Assembly (NCBI GenBank): GCA_965207025.1
Contig: OZ242258.1
Location: 868,001 to 932,000, forward strand
Length of the DNA stretch: 64,000 nucleotides
Direction: 5' to 3'
Origin: Bin87 sp034423595
Lineage (GTDB): Bacteria > Chloroflexota > Dehalococcoidia > Lucifugimonadales > UBA3495
The notes beneath the pieces were generated by a model, which was not told the DNA's origin, ran no database searches, and worked only from the letters and a program-made list of their open reading frames with translations. Of the stretch, positions 17,752 through 25,891 are shown in pieces. Position numbers and translations under genes: made by a program. Each line of letters begins with the position of its first letter. The stretch's first letter is position 1.

Positions 17752-18579
17752 GTGCAGTCGATGCCGCGCTCCGTCGTTGCCCAGATGCTCCGTACCGGCC
17801 TGTACACGGCTATCATCGGCAGATCCGTTCGCTACTACCAGTCCACGGCGTCCACGATGGATGATGCTGCTCGGTGGGCGCACGATGGGGAAGACGAGGG
17901 CGCGGTGGTGGTCGCCGAAACCCAGACTGCCAGTCGGGGCCGATTGGGTCGCCGCTGGGTATCGGACGCCGGCAACCTCTACTTCTCGGTTCTCTTCCGA
18001 CCTGACGCATCCACCCTGCCTATGCTCAGCCCGTTGGCCGGCGTCGCCGTAGCCCGCTCAATCCGGCAGGTGGCCGGGATGTATCCGGCCATCAAGTGGC
18101 CCAATGACATAATCATTGATGGCCGCAAGGTCGCCGGCATACTGGCGGAAAGCACGCTATCAGGCCCGCGAATCCAACACGCAGTGGTCGGGGTCGGCGT
18201 CAACGTTGCGTTGGACGTATCCGCCGACCCGGAAACTTCGGAAACCGCGGCCAGCCTTAATGACCTGGCTGGCTCCGAGGTTGACCGCTCCGAGTTGTTG
18301 CGCCGCACGTTGCAGCATATGGACGCCCTGTACCTGGACCTGCGGCGCGGACGCTCGCCCATACCCGAGTGGCGGCGGTGGCTCGACACCCTCGGTCAGC
18401 GCGTCGTCGTAACGCACCACGACGTCAGCAATACCGGCCTGGCCGAAGACGTGGACGAACACGGCAACCTGCTGCTGCGCACCGACGACGGTCAATTGTT
18501 GACCCTGACTGCCGGAGACATTACCCTGCGAACGAAAGAAAAACTCCCTCTCCCCGTTGTGGGAGAGGGGTTGGGGTGA
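17752..18579 (+). CDS. birA: Biotin--[acetyl-CoA-carboxylase] ligase
   Basis: The 275-residue enzyme activates biotin with ATP and attaches it to biotin carboxyl carrier proteins. The catalytic domain shows SRGRLGRRW (biotinyl-adenylate loop), KWPNDIIIDGRKVAGIL and a C-terminal SH3-like domain. There is no N-terminal helix-turn-helix, so it is a non-regulatory class I ligase. The GTG start directly abuts the glyQS stop; an ATG three codons later is an alternative. The last 13 codons (KEKLPLPVVGEGLG) are translated from a dispersed repeat that overlaps the gene end, so the native C-terminus was probably a few residues different. Confidence 0.93.
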   Translation: MQSMPRSVVAQMLRTGLYTAIIGRSVRYYQSTASTMDDAARWAHDGEDEGAVVVAETQTASRGRLGRRWVSDAGNLYFSVLFRPDASTLPMLSPLAGVAVARSIRQVAGMYPAIKWPNDIIIDGRKVAGILAESTLSGPRIQHAVVGVGVNVALDVSADPETSETAASLNDLAGSEVDRSELLRRTLQHMDALYLDLRRGRSPIPEWRRWLDTLGQRVVVTHHDVSNTGLAEDVDEHGNLLLRTDDGQLLTLTAGDITLRTKEKLPLPVVGEGLG

Positions 18580-18584
18580 GGGGC
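18542..18584. repeat. Dispersed repeat overlapping the 3' end of birA
   Basis: The segment starts CTCCCTCTCCCC, forms a stem with GGGAGAGGGG, and ends GGGGTGAGGGG. A second, nearly identical copy lies at 52449-52489 and a third, interrupted relative at about 52500-52556. Here it supplies the last codons and stop of birA and reaches to 7 bases before the next start codon. Confidence 0.85.
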
Positions 18585-18590
18585 CGCCCA

Positions 18591-19400
18591 ATGCTTGAAA
18601 ACCTATACCTGGACGGAAAAGTCGTCGTCATCACCGGCGGCGGCACCGGTCTCGGCCTGGAGATGGTGCGCGCTCTCACCCGTTCCGGCGCCAACCTGGC
18701 CATCGCCGGCCGCCGGCCCGGACCCATCGAGGCGGCGCGCGACGAGGTGATCGCCGCCGGCCAGGACGCCATCGCCATCCCCACCGACGTATCCAGGTCC
18801 GCCGACGCCGATGCGTTGGTCAAGGCGGCGCTCGATCATTTCGGCCGGGTTGACGTCCTCATCAACAACGCCGCCATGGTTGCCGATAACGTGCTCAGGC
18901 CCATTTGGGAAATCACCGATAACGATTGGGAAACGGCCATGTCCGTCAACCTGAACGGCGCTTTCTATTGCGCCCGCGCCGCGGCCAAACCGATGGCGGA
19001 CGCCGGCAAAGGCAAGATCATCAACGTCGCCTCCGGCTTCGGGCTGCGTGGGGGGCGTGACATCTACATGTACTGCACGTCCAAAGGCGGCGTGATTCAA
19101 CTCACCCGCGTGCTCTCGTTCAGCCTGGCCCGCTATGGAATCACGGCCAACAGCATCGTCCCCGGATTCATTCCGACCATCGACCCCGGCGCCGAGATCA
19201 ACCGCACGCTGCCGCAGTCCGGTGATTTCCTGCCCACCGGCAAGCTGGGCAAGCCCGAGGATCTCGGCCCCATCGCCGTCTTCTTGGCCTCCGACGCCTC
19301 CGACTACATGACGGGCGAAATGTTCATCCTGGACGGCGCAGGTCTGGCGTCCGGCATTGCCCCCACCGGTCATGCCCCTATTTCGGCACTGGAACCCTGA
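18591..19400 (+). CDS. SDR family oxidoreductase
   Basis: The 269-residue protein is a classical short-chain dehydrogenase/reductase. It has TGGGTGLG (nucleotide binding, about residues 15-22), NNAAMVAD, the catalytic Ser in NVASGFG, and YCTSK as the YxxxK motif. Downstream IVPGFIPT and a C-terminal MTGEMFILDGAGL are typical. The substrate is unknown; NADP versus NAD preference is not clear, though GRRPGP after the second strand hints at NADP. It is followed after a repeat-filled gap by a second, divergent SDR. The ATG has no strong ribosome site because the upstream bases belong to a dispersed repeat. Confidence 0.92.
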   Translation: MLENLYLDGKVVVITGGGTGLGLEMVRALTRSGANLAIAGRRPGPIEAARDEVIAAGQDAIAIPTDVSRSADADALVKAALDHFGRVDVLINNAAMVADNVLRPIWEITDNDWETAMSVNLNGAFYCARAAAKPMADAGKGKIINVASGFGLRGGRDIYMYCTSKGGVIQLTRVLSFSLARYGITANSIVPGFIPTIDPGAEINRTLPQSGDFLPTGKLGKPEDLGPIAVFLASDASDYMTGEMFILDGAGLASGIAPTGHAPISALEP

Positions 19401-19416
19401 CGGGCTCTAAAATACC

Positions 19417-19552
19417 GTCATTCCGGCGAAAGCCGGAATCCAGAAACCGTTGCAACCGTCATTCCTGGGAACAAACCGCCGAATCCCCTGCTCATGGTGA
19501 GCCTGTCGAACCACTCTGTCATTGCGAGGACCGAAGCGACGTGGCAATCTCG
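19417..19552. repeat. Cluster of three dispersed intergenic repeats
   Basis: Three repeat units lie side by side: GTCATTCCGGCGAAAGCC (19417-19443, self-complementary around GCGAAAGC), CTCATGGTGAGCCTGTCGAA (19491-19513), and a GTCATTGCGAGG...GGCAATCTCG unit (19518-19552) with ATTGC/GCAAT arms. Relatives of the first are at 50217-50243, and of the second at 22556-22578 and 52362-52384. The third runs into the start of the next coding region. Confidence 0.8.
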
Positions 19553-20323
19553 TCCCCGACCAACATTCCTGCCGAATACGGCCTTGCCGGCCATACCGCG
19601 ATTGTCGCCTCATCGGGAGGCGACGAAACTCCGCAACTGGCGGCTTCGCTGGCCGAGGCCGGCGCAAACGTTTTCGCCGTCGCCCGCCACGCGGATGCCA
19701 TGGATGCCATTCGCGCCGCCGTGTCGTCGGTAACGAGCGGCGACACTCACGGATACGTCGGCCGGTGGGACACGCCGGAAAGCGCGGCGGCGGCGCTGTC
19801 CGCCTTCACCGCTGCCCACGACCGGGTGGACATACTGGTCAATGACACTCGCAGCTTCTTTGCCAAACCCGCCGCTGATATTTCCCTGTACGAATGGGAC
19901 GAGTTGCATGCCCGCAACGTTCGCGCCACGTTCATGCTCAGTCAGGCAGCAGGGCAGCGGATGCTGGCGCAGCAATACGGACGTATCGTCAACGTGATTT
20001 CCAACCTGGCGGAGCGCGCCGTCATCAACTGCTCCGCCTACAGTGCGACGCAGGCCGCAGTGCTATCCCTGACTCGTTCCTTTGCCGTAGAGTGGGGCCG
20101 CAGCGAAATCCGCGTCAACGCCGTCGGCTCAGGCTGGTCCACGGCGGAAGACATCCCGCTGGAAACACAGCGCGAGGAACTGCTCGTCCGCTACACCCCC
20201 ATGCGGCGCAAAGGCCACCCCCGCGACCTGGCCGCCATGCTGGTGTACCTCTGCTCCCCCCACTGCGACTACCCCAGCGGCCAGCCGGTGTACATCGACG
20301 GCGGCGCCAACGCCCACCCGTGA
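19541..20323 (+). CDS. Divergent SDR-fold protein lacking the catalytic lysine
   Basis: The 260-residue protein is SDR-like in length and overall pattern, but key positions are changed. The glycine-rich loop reads VASSGGDETPQ rather than TGGxxGIG, NNAG is NDTR, and the YxxxK motif is YSATQ, with glutamine in place of lysine. The C-terminal CSPHCDYPSGQPVYIDGG segment is normal for the family. It may therefore be a binding or scaffold protein rather than an active reductase, possibly paired with the intact SDR upstream. The GTG start at 19541 lies inside a dispersed repeat; a TTG at Leu15 is an alternative. The product could begin 10-15 residues later than given. Confidence 0.8.
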   Translation: MAISSPTNIPAEYGLAGHTAIVASSGGDETPQLAASLAEAGANVFAVARHADAMDAIRAAVSSVTSGDTHGYVGRWDTPESAAAALSAFTAAHDRVDILVNDTRSFFAKPAADISLYEWDELHARNVRATFMLSQAAGQRMLAQQYGRIVNVISNLAERAVINCSAYSATQAAVLSLTRSFAVEWGRSEIRVNAVGSGWSTAEDIPLETQREELLVRYTPMRRKGHPRDLAAMLVYLCSPHCDYPSGQPVYIDGGANAHP

Positions 20324-20337
20324 GTGACGGTGAGACC

Positions 20338-21411
20338 ATGCCGGCGCTCGATTCCATAACTATCAGAGGGTTCAAGAGCATCAAGGCCGTCGAAAGCCTG
20401 AAGCTCAATGCCATCAACGTGCTCATCGGAGCCAACGGGTCTGGGAAGTCAAACTTTTTGGAGGCGTTCACGTTTGTGCGAGAAGTAGTTGAGGGTAGGC
20501 TGCGTCAATTTGTTGTGAAGTCGGGTGGAGCGGAGCGTGTTCTCCACTTCGGCACTCGCAACACGGAATACATTGGCATTTTCGTCAGCTTGGATGATGG
20601 GAACTCGTACAGTTTGGCGATAGAGCCGGCGTTTTATGATGATCAGTTAGTGTTAGTTGACGAGTCCATTAGCACGATGCCGTACCTACCCGGTCCAGTT
20701 TCAGATGCCGTGCCAGCCATTGTGCGAGATTTCTTGCATGTGGATCCGTGGGTTTCGTACCACTTTCACGACACAAGCCAAGCCTCGCCGATGAAAAAAA
20801 CCGCTAATCTGAACGACAATAGATCCCTGCGTCCTGATGCTTCCAACTTGGCCGCGTTCTTGTACTTACTCCGGACAAAGCATCCCGCCTCCTACAATCG
20901 GATTAGACGCACGGTGCAACTGGCAGCGCCATTCTTTGACGATTTCGCGCTGGAGCCACAAAAGTTGAACCCGGAGACGATTCTCCTCGAATGGCGGCAC
21001 AAGGGGTCTGACGCTTACTTCAACGCCGCATCCCTATCCGACGGCACGCTGCGCTTTATTGCCTTGGCGACCCTGCTGCTGCAACCCGAGAGTCTGCGTC
21101 CTTCGGTAATCCTGTTGGATGAGCCTGAACTGGGCCTGCACCCCTACGCCATCACGCTGTTGGCTGCCATGGCCAAGAGCGCCTCAGTCAACAGTCAGGT
21201 GATCATGGCCACCCAGTCCCCGACCCTGCTGAAGCACTTTAACCCTGAGGACGTTATCGTAGCCAACCGGGTTGAGGGAGAAGCCAGGTTTGAGAGGCTG
21301 GACGCTGAGAGATTGGAGGTATGGTTGGAGGATTACAGCCTTGGGCAACTCTGGGAAATGAACGAACTTGGCGGTCGGCCTGCTCCAGAATACAGGCCTG
21401 TTCAGCAATGA
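20338..21411 (+). CDS. AAA family ATPase (RecF/OLD-like, AAA_21 type)
   Basis: The 357-residue protein starts with ITIRGFKSIK and Walker A GANGSGKS (31-38), as in RecF, SbcC and OLD-type ATPases. The ABC-like signature region ASLSDGTLRFIAL, Walker B VILLDEPELGLHP (about 257-270) and a downstream QVIMATQSPTLL switch complete an intact ATPase. The middle region (about 90-200) is a lid or coiled section with no further motif. There is no C-terminal Toprim nuclease domain. Instead a DUF4276 gene follows 16 bases later. ATPase plus DUF4276 pairs are common in accessory regions and resemble two-gene defence or toxin modules. The start lies 14 bases after the preceding SDR stop. Confidence 0.88.
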   Translation: MPALDSITIRGFKSIKAVESLKLNAINVLIGANGSGKSNFLEAFTFVREVVEGRLRQFVVKSGGAERVLHFGTRNTEYIGIFVSLDDGNSYSLAIEPAFYDDQLVLVDESISTMPYLPGPVSDAVPAIVRDFLHVDPWVSYHFHDTSQASPMKKTANLNDNRSLRPDASNLAAFLYLLRTKHPASYNRIRRTVQLAAPFFDDFALEPQKLNPETILLEWRHKGSDAYFNAASLSDGTLRFIALATLLLQPESLRPSVILLDEPELGLHPYAITLLAAMAKSASVNSQVIMATQSPTLLKHFNPEDVIVANRVEGEARFERLDAERLEVWLEDYSLGQLWEMNELGGRPAPEYRPVQQ

Positions 21412-21427
21412 AAGAAGACCGGCCGCC

Positions 21428-22119
21428 ATGACTCGATTGCTGGTCCACGTCGAAGGTCAGACTGAGGAAGCCTTCGTTAATGAGGTACTTGCGCCGCATC
21501 TATACGACATCGGCTATGCCGAGGTTAGCGCTCGGCTAATGGGAGACGAGCGTGAAAGAGACCGACGCGGTGGAATCCGTCCGTGGTCGGAAGCGAGCCG
21601 AGGCATTATCAATCGCCTCCGACAAGACCCGATTCAAGTCGCAACTACCATGGTTGACTACTACGGCCTACCGTCTGTAGGTTCGAGAGGTTGGCCGGGC
21701 CGAACAGAGGCGGGCAGGTTACCCTTCGCAGAAAGGCTGCCTGTGTTGAGAACTCCATCAGTTCTAACGTGGCGGAATTGATGGATGATGGATTTGATCA
21801 GCGCAGATTTGTGCCTTACGTAATGATGCACGAGTTCGAGGCGATGCTTTTCAGCGATTGCGAGGCGTTTGCGCAAGCTATCGATCATGCTGAACTCGCC
21901 GGACCTTTTCGGCAAGTGCGGGAGAGTTTCAATACGCCGGAAGAGATTAACGATTCTCCAGAAACCGCACCGTCCAAGAGGATTCTGGCTTTAGTGCCCA
22001 ACTATCAGAAACCGCTGCTTGGCGTCGCCGCTGCTTCAGAGATTGGGCTTGCTGTTATCCGTCGGGAATGCCCACATTTCGGGCATTGGTTGGCAGGTCT
22101 GGAAAGTTTAGTTGCGTAA
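21428..22119 (+). pseudogene. DUF4276 family protein, frameshifted
   Basis: The first part (from ATG 21428) reads TRLLVHVEGQTEEAFVNEVL then VATTMVDYYGLP, the normal start of DUF4276, a Toprim-like fold family. It then runs out of frame and stops near 21780. The expected continuation (RKAACVENSISSNVAELMDD, then RRFVPYVMMHEFEAMLFSD) lies in the next frame and continues to TAA at 22119. The switch falls at about 21731-21736, where GCAGAAAGG would be restored by one extra A. This is either a real single-base deletion that inactivates the gene or a homopolymer error in the assembly. No canonical slippery heptamer is present. The intact product would be about 230 residues. Confidence 0.8.
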
Positions 22120-22685
22120 AGCACGTGAATCGACGGTTCTCTCGCCGCTGCTCATAGTTTGAAGTGCAGCCGCATTCCCAGTCTGTGGCCTCGATTCACA
22201 TGACGCCATCCCCCTATGACCTACGCCAAACACACGTTCTATCATAGCCTTACACGTGTAAGCAATCGCTCAATCATCACCGCCTGCCAACGAGGTCACA
22301 TCACTACGGTCGTCAACGGCCACCAACCAGTCAGCAATTCCCAAATCGCAAGACCCCGCCTGGACTGACCGGACAACCTTCAGCGCGCTACCCACTGTGA
22401 CGTGTACGGCTAACTACATGACCCGTGCGAACTCAACGGTGGCTAATCATTCCTTGCGTAACCACCCCCGGCCGTGGGGCTGGCAACGACCACAGTGAAT
22501 TCCGGAAACCGACCTCAGGCAGGCTACCCAACATCAACCAACCCACCGACTCCCGCTCATACTGAGCTTGTCCAAGGAAGGAGGCCAACACAAAATCCTG
22601 AAAATCCTGCTCATCGATGTGAATACCAAACCCGCGGCAACCAACCGTCAACCCACTCCACCCGTTGGTGGTAGAATAGCCGGCG
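22120..22685. other. Intergenic region between the DUF4276 gene and hisZ
   Basis: No gene is supported in these 566 bases. The region is more AT-rich and less codon-structured than its surroundings. It contains one dispersed-repeat relative (CTCATACTGAGCTTGTCCAA, 22556-22578) and a 50-codon open frame at 22216-22368 without a ribosome site. A TAGAAT at about 22673 could be a -10 box for hisZ but no convincing -35 accompanies it. Confidence 0.6.
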
Positions 22686-24104
22686 ATGATTGCCGCCACC
22701 GTTCCCAGCACACCCAGCCCGGTACGCCGCCTCCCCGGTATGCGGGACTTTTCAGACGCTGCCTACCACCGGAAGCAGGTCGTGCAGTCCCGGATATCCG
22801 AGATCATCGGTCGCTATGGCTACCGGATCCTCGACGTGCCGATCCTGGAGTCCACCGAGCTGTTCCTACGCAAATCGGGCGGCGAGCTAGCATCCCAGAT
22901 GTATTCGTTCAACGATCCCGGGTCGAACGCTGTCAGTCTCCGGCCCGAGTTCACTTCCGCAATCATGCGGCACTACCTCGAATCAGAAGACGACTCTGAG
23001 CGTGGCCGGGCAGTGCGTTGGCAGTATGCCGGCCCGGTGTTCCGCTACGATCTTGGCAACCCACCGCCCGCTGACAACAGCGGACAGTTCACCCAAGTCG
23101 GCGCCGAGCTGATCGGTTCAGACGACATCCTCGCCGATGCCGAGCTGCTCTCGTTGGCCGGCGATATTCCGGCGGAACTGGGTATTGCCGATTATCGGTT
23201 GCGCCTGGCCGATTTGAATGTGCTGGACAGCATCCTGGATACTGTTGGATTGTCTGATCGAGCCCGTGCCTTTATCGTCGCCAACATGAACCGTATCGGT
23301 GAAAGTGCCGATAACCTGGCCGCCACCCTCCGACGCGCTGACGAACTGCATCTGGTGTCGGGCCGCGGCCTCCCTAGCGACGAGACCGACCTCGCGGCTG
23401 CGGTGTCGGGACTTCCCGATGGTTTGGCCCGGGAAGTCTTGGCCGGATTCATGCGATGGAACAGCTCTCCGGAAACCCCATTGGGACGCCGTTCCCCCGA
23501 CGAGATCGTTGACCGATTGCTGCGCAAGCTGCGCGGTGGCGACGCCGCCGATGCCATCGAAACCGGGCTCGCGCTGGCCGGCCAACTGGCGCGTATTCAG
23601 GGAAATCCAGCCGATACCTTGGATGAGGTCCGCGCCATCGTCGCATCCGTTGGCGCCAGCGACGTCGCCTACAATCGGCTGTCCGGTCTGGTCAATTTAG
23701 TAAAGGATGCCCCCTCCCTCAATGGCCGACTCTCCATAGACTTCTCTCTCGCCCGCGGCATTGCCTACTACAATGGGATTATTTTCGATGTGGTACGCGA
23801 TGCTTCCGGTGTGGTTCTCGGCGGCGGCGGGCGCTACGATGCGCTCGCTTTGGCTTTGGGGGGAGAGGACACGGTGCCTGCGCTAGGCTTTGCCTACACG
23901 CTGGAGTCCCTGCTGTCGGCCATGCCTGAACAGGTTGCCGGCTCCACCGCGTCCGATGCGGTACTGGTCAGACCGGAAAGCGAAGGCTCCAACGCCGCTG
24001 CTCTGCGCGCCGCCGCTGAAATCCGCCGCCAGGGTGGTATTGCCGTTCTGGACGTTGCTGGGGCAAACTCTACTGCCGAATATCCGCGTACAATGATCGT
24101 ATGA
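22686..24104 (+). CDS. hisZ: ATP phosphoribosyltransferase regulatory subunit-like protein (HisZ)
   Basis: The 472-residue protein is a class II synthetase paralogue. It begins RRLPGMRDFSDAAYHRKQ and has QFTQVGAELIGSDDILADAE, ARGIAYYNGIIFDV and a LGGGGRYDALA motif 3. Two features argue for HisZ rather than histidyl-tRNA synthetase: LRPEFTSAIMR replaces the synthetase LRPEGTA signature, and the histidine-binding LVRGLDYY is ARGIAYY. HisZ binds HisG and provides histidine feedback in the first step of histidine synthesis. It is followed directly by hisG, as expected. Oddly, the HisG here is the long form that usually needs no HisZ. The protein is longer than typical HisZ (about 390-420). Confidence 0.82.
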   Translation: MIAATVPSTPSPVRRLPGMRDFSDAAYHRKQVVQSRISEIIGRYGYRILDVPILESTELFLRKSGGELASQMYSFNDPGSNAVSLRPEFTSAIMRHYLESEDDSERGRAVRWQYAGPVFRYDLGNPPPADNSGQFTQVGAELIGSDDILADAELLSLAGDIPAELGIADYRLRLADLNVLDSILDTVGLSDRARAFIVANMNRIGESADNLAATLRRADELHLVSGRGLPSDETDLAAAVSGLPDGLAREVLAGFMRWNSSPETPLGRRSPDEIVDRLLRKLRGGDAADAIETGLALAGQLARIQGNPADTLDEVRAIVASVGASDVAYNRLSGLVNLVKDAPSLNGRLSIDFSLARGIAYYNGIIFDVVRDASGVVLGGGGRYDALALALGGEDTVPALGFAYTLESLLSAMPEQVAGSTASDAVLVRPESEGSNAAALRAAAEIRRQGGIAVLDVAGANSTAEYPRTMIV

Positions 24105-24117
24105 CCCGGGTGGCGAT

Positions 24118-25137
24118 TTGAGACTGGTAATTCCAAGCGACGGCGAACTGGGCGAACCCACTGTGCGGTTCCTGGACTCGTGCGGAGTCAAGGTCAACCG
24201 TCCCAACTCTCGCCGCTATACCGGATCAATCCCGTCGATCCCGGGCATTGACGTGCTATTCCAACGCACCGCCGACATCACCACCAAGGTCGAGGAAGGT
24301 AGCGCGGACATGGGCATCACCGGCCTGGATCGCCTGATGGAATACCGCCACGACGACGATGCGGTGGTCGCCGTTATGGAAGACCTTGAGTTCGGACGCT
24401 GTGATTACGTGCTGGCGGTTCCCGAATCATGGCTGGACGTTACCTCGATAGACGACCTGGCGGATTTGGCGTTGGAATTTCATGCCCACGGTCGCCAGCT
24501 GAGGATCGCCACCAAGTATCCCCGCCTGCTGCGCCGCTACCTGTTTGAACGCGGCATCAACTACTTTACCCTCGTTGCAGCCAGCGGAACCCTGGAAGCG
24601 GCTCCCATCGCGGGATACGCCGATCTGATTGCCGACCTTTCGGCAACCGGCACCACGCTGCGGGAGAACCGGTTGAAAACTCTCGATGGCGGTACTATCC
24701 TCACCTCCCAGGCGTGCTTGATTGCTAACCCGGTTTCGCTGGCCCAAAATCCCAATGACTTGCGCCTGGCCCAGTCTTTTACCGAAATGTTGGAAGCCCA
24801 CATGCGCGCGGAGCCGTACTACCGCATCACCGCCAACGTCCAGGGCCGTTCTGCGGAAGACGTCAGCGGGATGATCCTATCGCGGCCCGAAATCGCCGGC
24901 ATCCAGGGCCCGACCGTCGCCCGCGTGTTCAGCGTCGAAGAAGAGGACTGGTATGCGGTATCCTTGCTGATCCGTAAGCGTCGGTTGCTGGATGTTGTTG
25001 AACATCTGCGCGAATGCGGCGGAGTGGACATTGCCGCTGCCCAACTCTCATACCTGTTCAAGGGTAAATCCCAGTCATTCGACGCATTTCTGGCGCATAT
25101 CGCCGCCCAAAGTGGAGGCCCGGCCGAATATGCCTAA
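24118..25137 (+). CDS. hisG: ATP phosphoribosyltransferase, long form
   Basis: The 339-residue enzyme condenses ATP and PRPP to phosphoribosyl-ATP, the first step of histidine synthesis. The N-terminal catalytic part has LVIPSDGELGEPTVRFL, VEEGSADMGITGLD and LRIATKYPRLLRRYLFERGI, and the PRPP loop EAAPIAGYADLIADL. A C-terminal ACT-like regulatory domain (about 260-330, with QGPTVARVFSVEEEDWYAV) marks the long form that self-assembles into a feedback-inhibited hexamer. The likely start is TTG at 24118, 13 bases after the hisZ stop, with GGGTGGCG upstream; no ATG or GTG is available in frame there. The 3' end overlaps the next gene by 8 bases. Confidence 0.92.
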   Translation: MRLVIPSDGELGEPTVRFLDSCGVKVNRPNSRRYTGSIPSIPGIDVLFQRTADITTKVEEGSADMGITGLDRLMEYRHDDDAVVAVMEDLEFGRCDYVLAVPESWLDVTSIDDLADLALEFHAHGRQLRIATKYPRLLRRYLFERGINYFTLVAASGTLEAAPIAGYADLIADLSATGTTLRENRLKTLDGGTILTSQACLIANPVSLAQNPNDLRLAQSFTEMLEAHMRAEPYYRITANVQGRSAEDVSGMILSRPEIAGIQGPTVARVFSVEEEDWYAVSLLIRKRRLLDVVEHLRECGGVDIAAAQLSYLFKGKSQSFDAFLAHIAAQSGGPAEYA

Positions 25138-25891
25138 CCTTCCCATGCACATTTACCTGTGCCAGCAGGTCGCCGAGGAACTCGATTGGGGTTACGCTCA
25201 CGATCACGCGGGAGCGGCTTATCTGGGTTCCACTACGCCGGACATCCGAGCGATGACCCGGTGGAACCGGTCGCGAACCCATTTTTCCGATCTTGCGGTG
25301 CCCCGTATCGGCGACGGCGTGCAGAGAATGTTCGAGCTTTATCCGCACCTTGCCGGTTCCGACAACGCGCTCCGGCCGGAGACCCGGGCCTTCCTCCTGG
25401 GCTACATCAGCCACATCGTCGCCGACGAAGCTTGGATTACCACCATGTTCCGGCCCTATTTCGATGGCGCCAATCGCGTCACCGACACCGAAGTTGAGTC
25501 TCACATCTGGGATCGGGCCCTCCAGTTGGATATGGATCGGGTGGCGCTCAACGAAAACGGCGGTTTGTCCGTTCACAATGATGCTATTGCCGACCTGGAA
25601 ACCATGCCGGCCCTGGAGTTCTTGCAGGATGAATTGATTGACGAATGGCGCGGCTGGGTTGCCCGGCTGCTGGGATGGGATTTCACCTGGGAACGCCTCA
25701 AGCGCGCCCTGAACCGGATGTACCGGGACAACGATGAGGTGCAGTTGGTGGTGGATGGGTTCCTGGAAAACATGCCGCGCAGCCTGGAGCGCGTGTACGA
25801 GCGCCTCCCTCGTGAACTGATCGATAACTACCGTCAGCAGGTGATAGAAGAAACCAAAATCCAGGCGCGGGAGTATCTCAGTGCAACTTAA
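25130..25891 (+). CDS. Zinc-dependent phospholipase C-like protein embedded in the his operon
   Basis: The 253-residue protein resembles the PF00882 zinc-dependent phospholipase C/S1-P1 nuclease-like fold. It shows HIYLCQQVAEEL, HDHAGAAYLGSTTPDIR, RTHFSD and LLGYISHIVADEAW, a spread of His and Asp residues suitable for a multi-zinc site. There is no signal peptide, so it is presumably cytoplasmic. It overlaps hisG by 8 bases and hisD by 11, and must be cotranslated with them. No role in histidine synthesis is known for this family. A phosphatase or phosphodiesterase activity on a pathway intermediate is a possibility only. Confidence 0.8.
   Translation: MPNLPMHIYLCQQVAEELDWGYAHDHAGAAYLGSTTPDIRAMTRWNRSRTHFSDLAVPRIGDGVQRMFELYPHLAGSDNALRPETRAFLLGYISHIVADEAWITTMFRPYFDGANRVTDTEVESHIWDRALQLDMDRVALNENGGLSVHNDAIADLETMPALEFLQDELIDEWRGWVARLLGWDFTWERLKRALNRMYRDNDEVQLVVDGFLENMPRSLERVYERLPRELIDNYRQQVIEETKIQAREYLSAT

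Noticed and set aside
19417..19552. CRISPR array
   Set aside because: The repeats are different palindromic units without regular spacers, and no cas genes are near.
21690..21760. Programmed frameshift in the DUF4276 gene
   Set aside because: No canonical slippery heptamer or downstream pseudoknot is visible; a single-base deletion in GAAAGG explains it more simply.
22216..22368. 50-codon open frame with a basic, polar product
   Set aside because: No ribosome site and no recognisable motif; the surroundings look non-coding.
22686..24104. Histidyl-tRNA synthetase for the class II synthetase-like gene
   Set aside because: The RPEGT and LVRGLDYY signatures are altered and hisG follows directly, so HisZ fits better.
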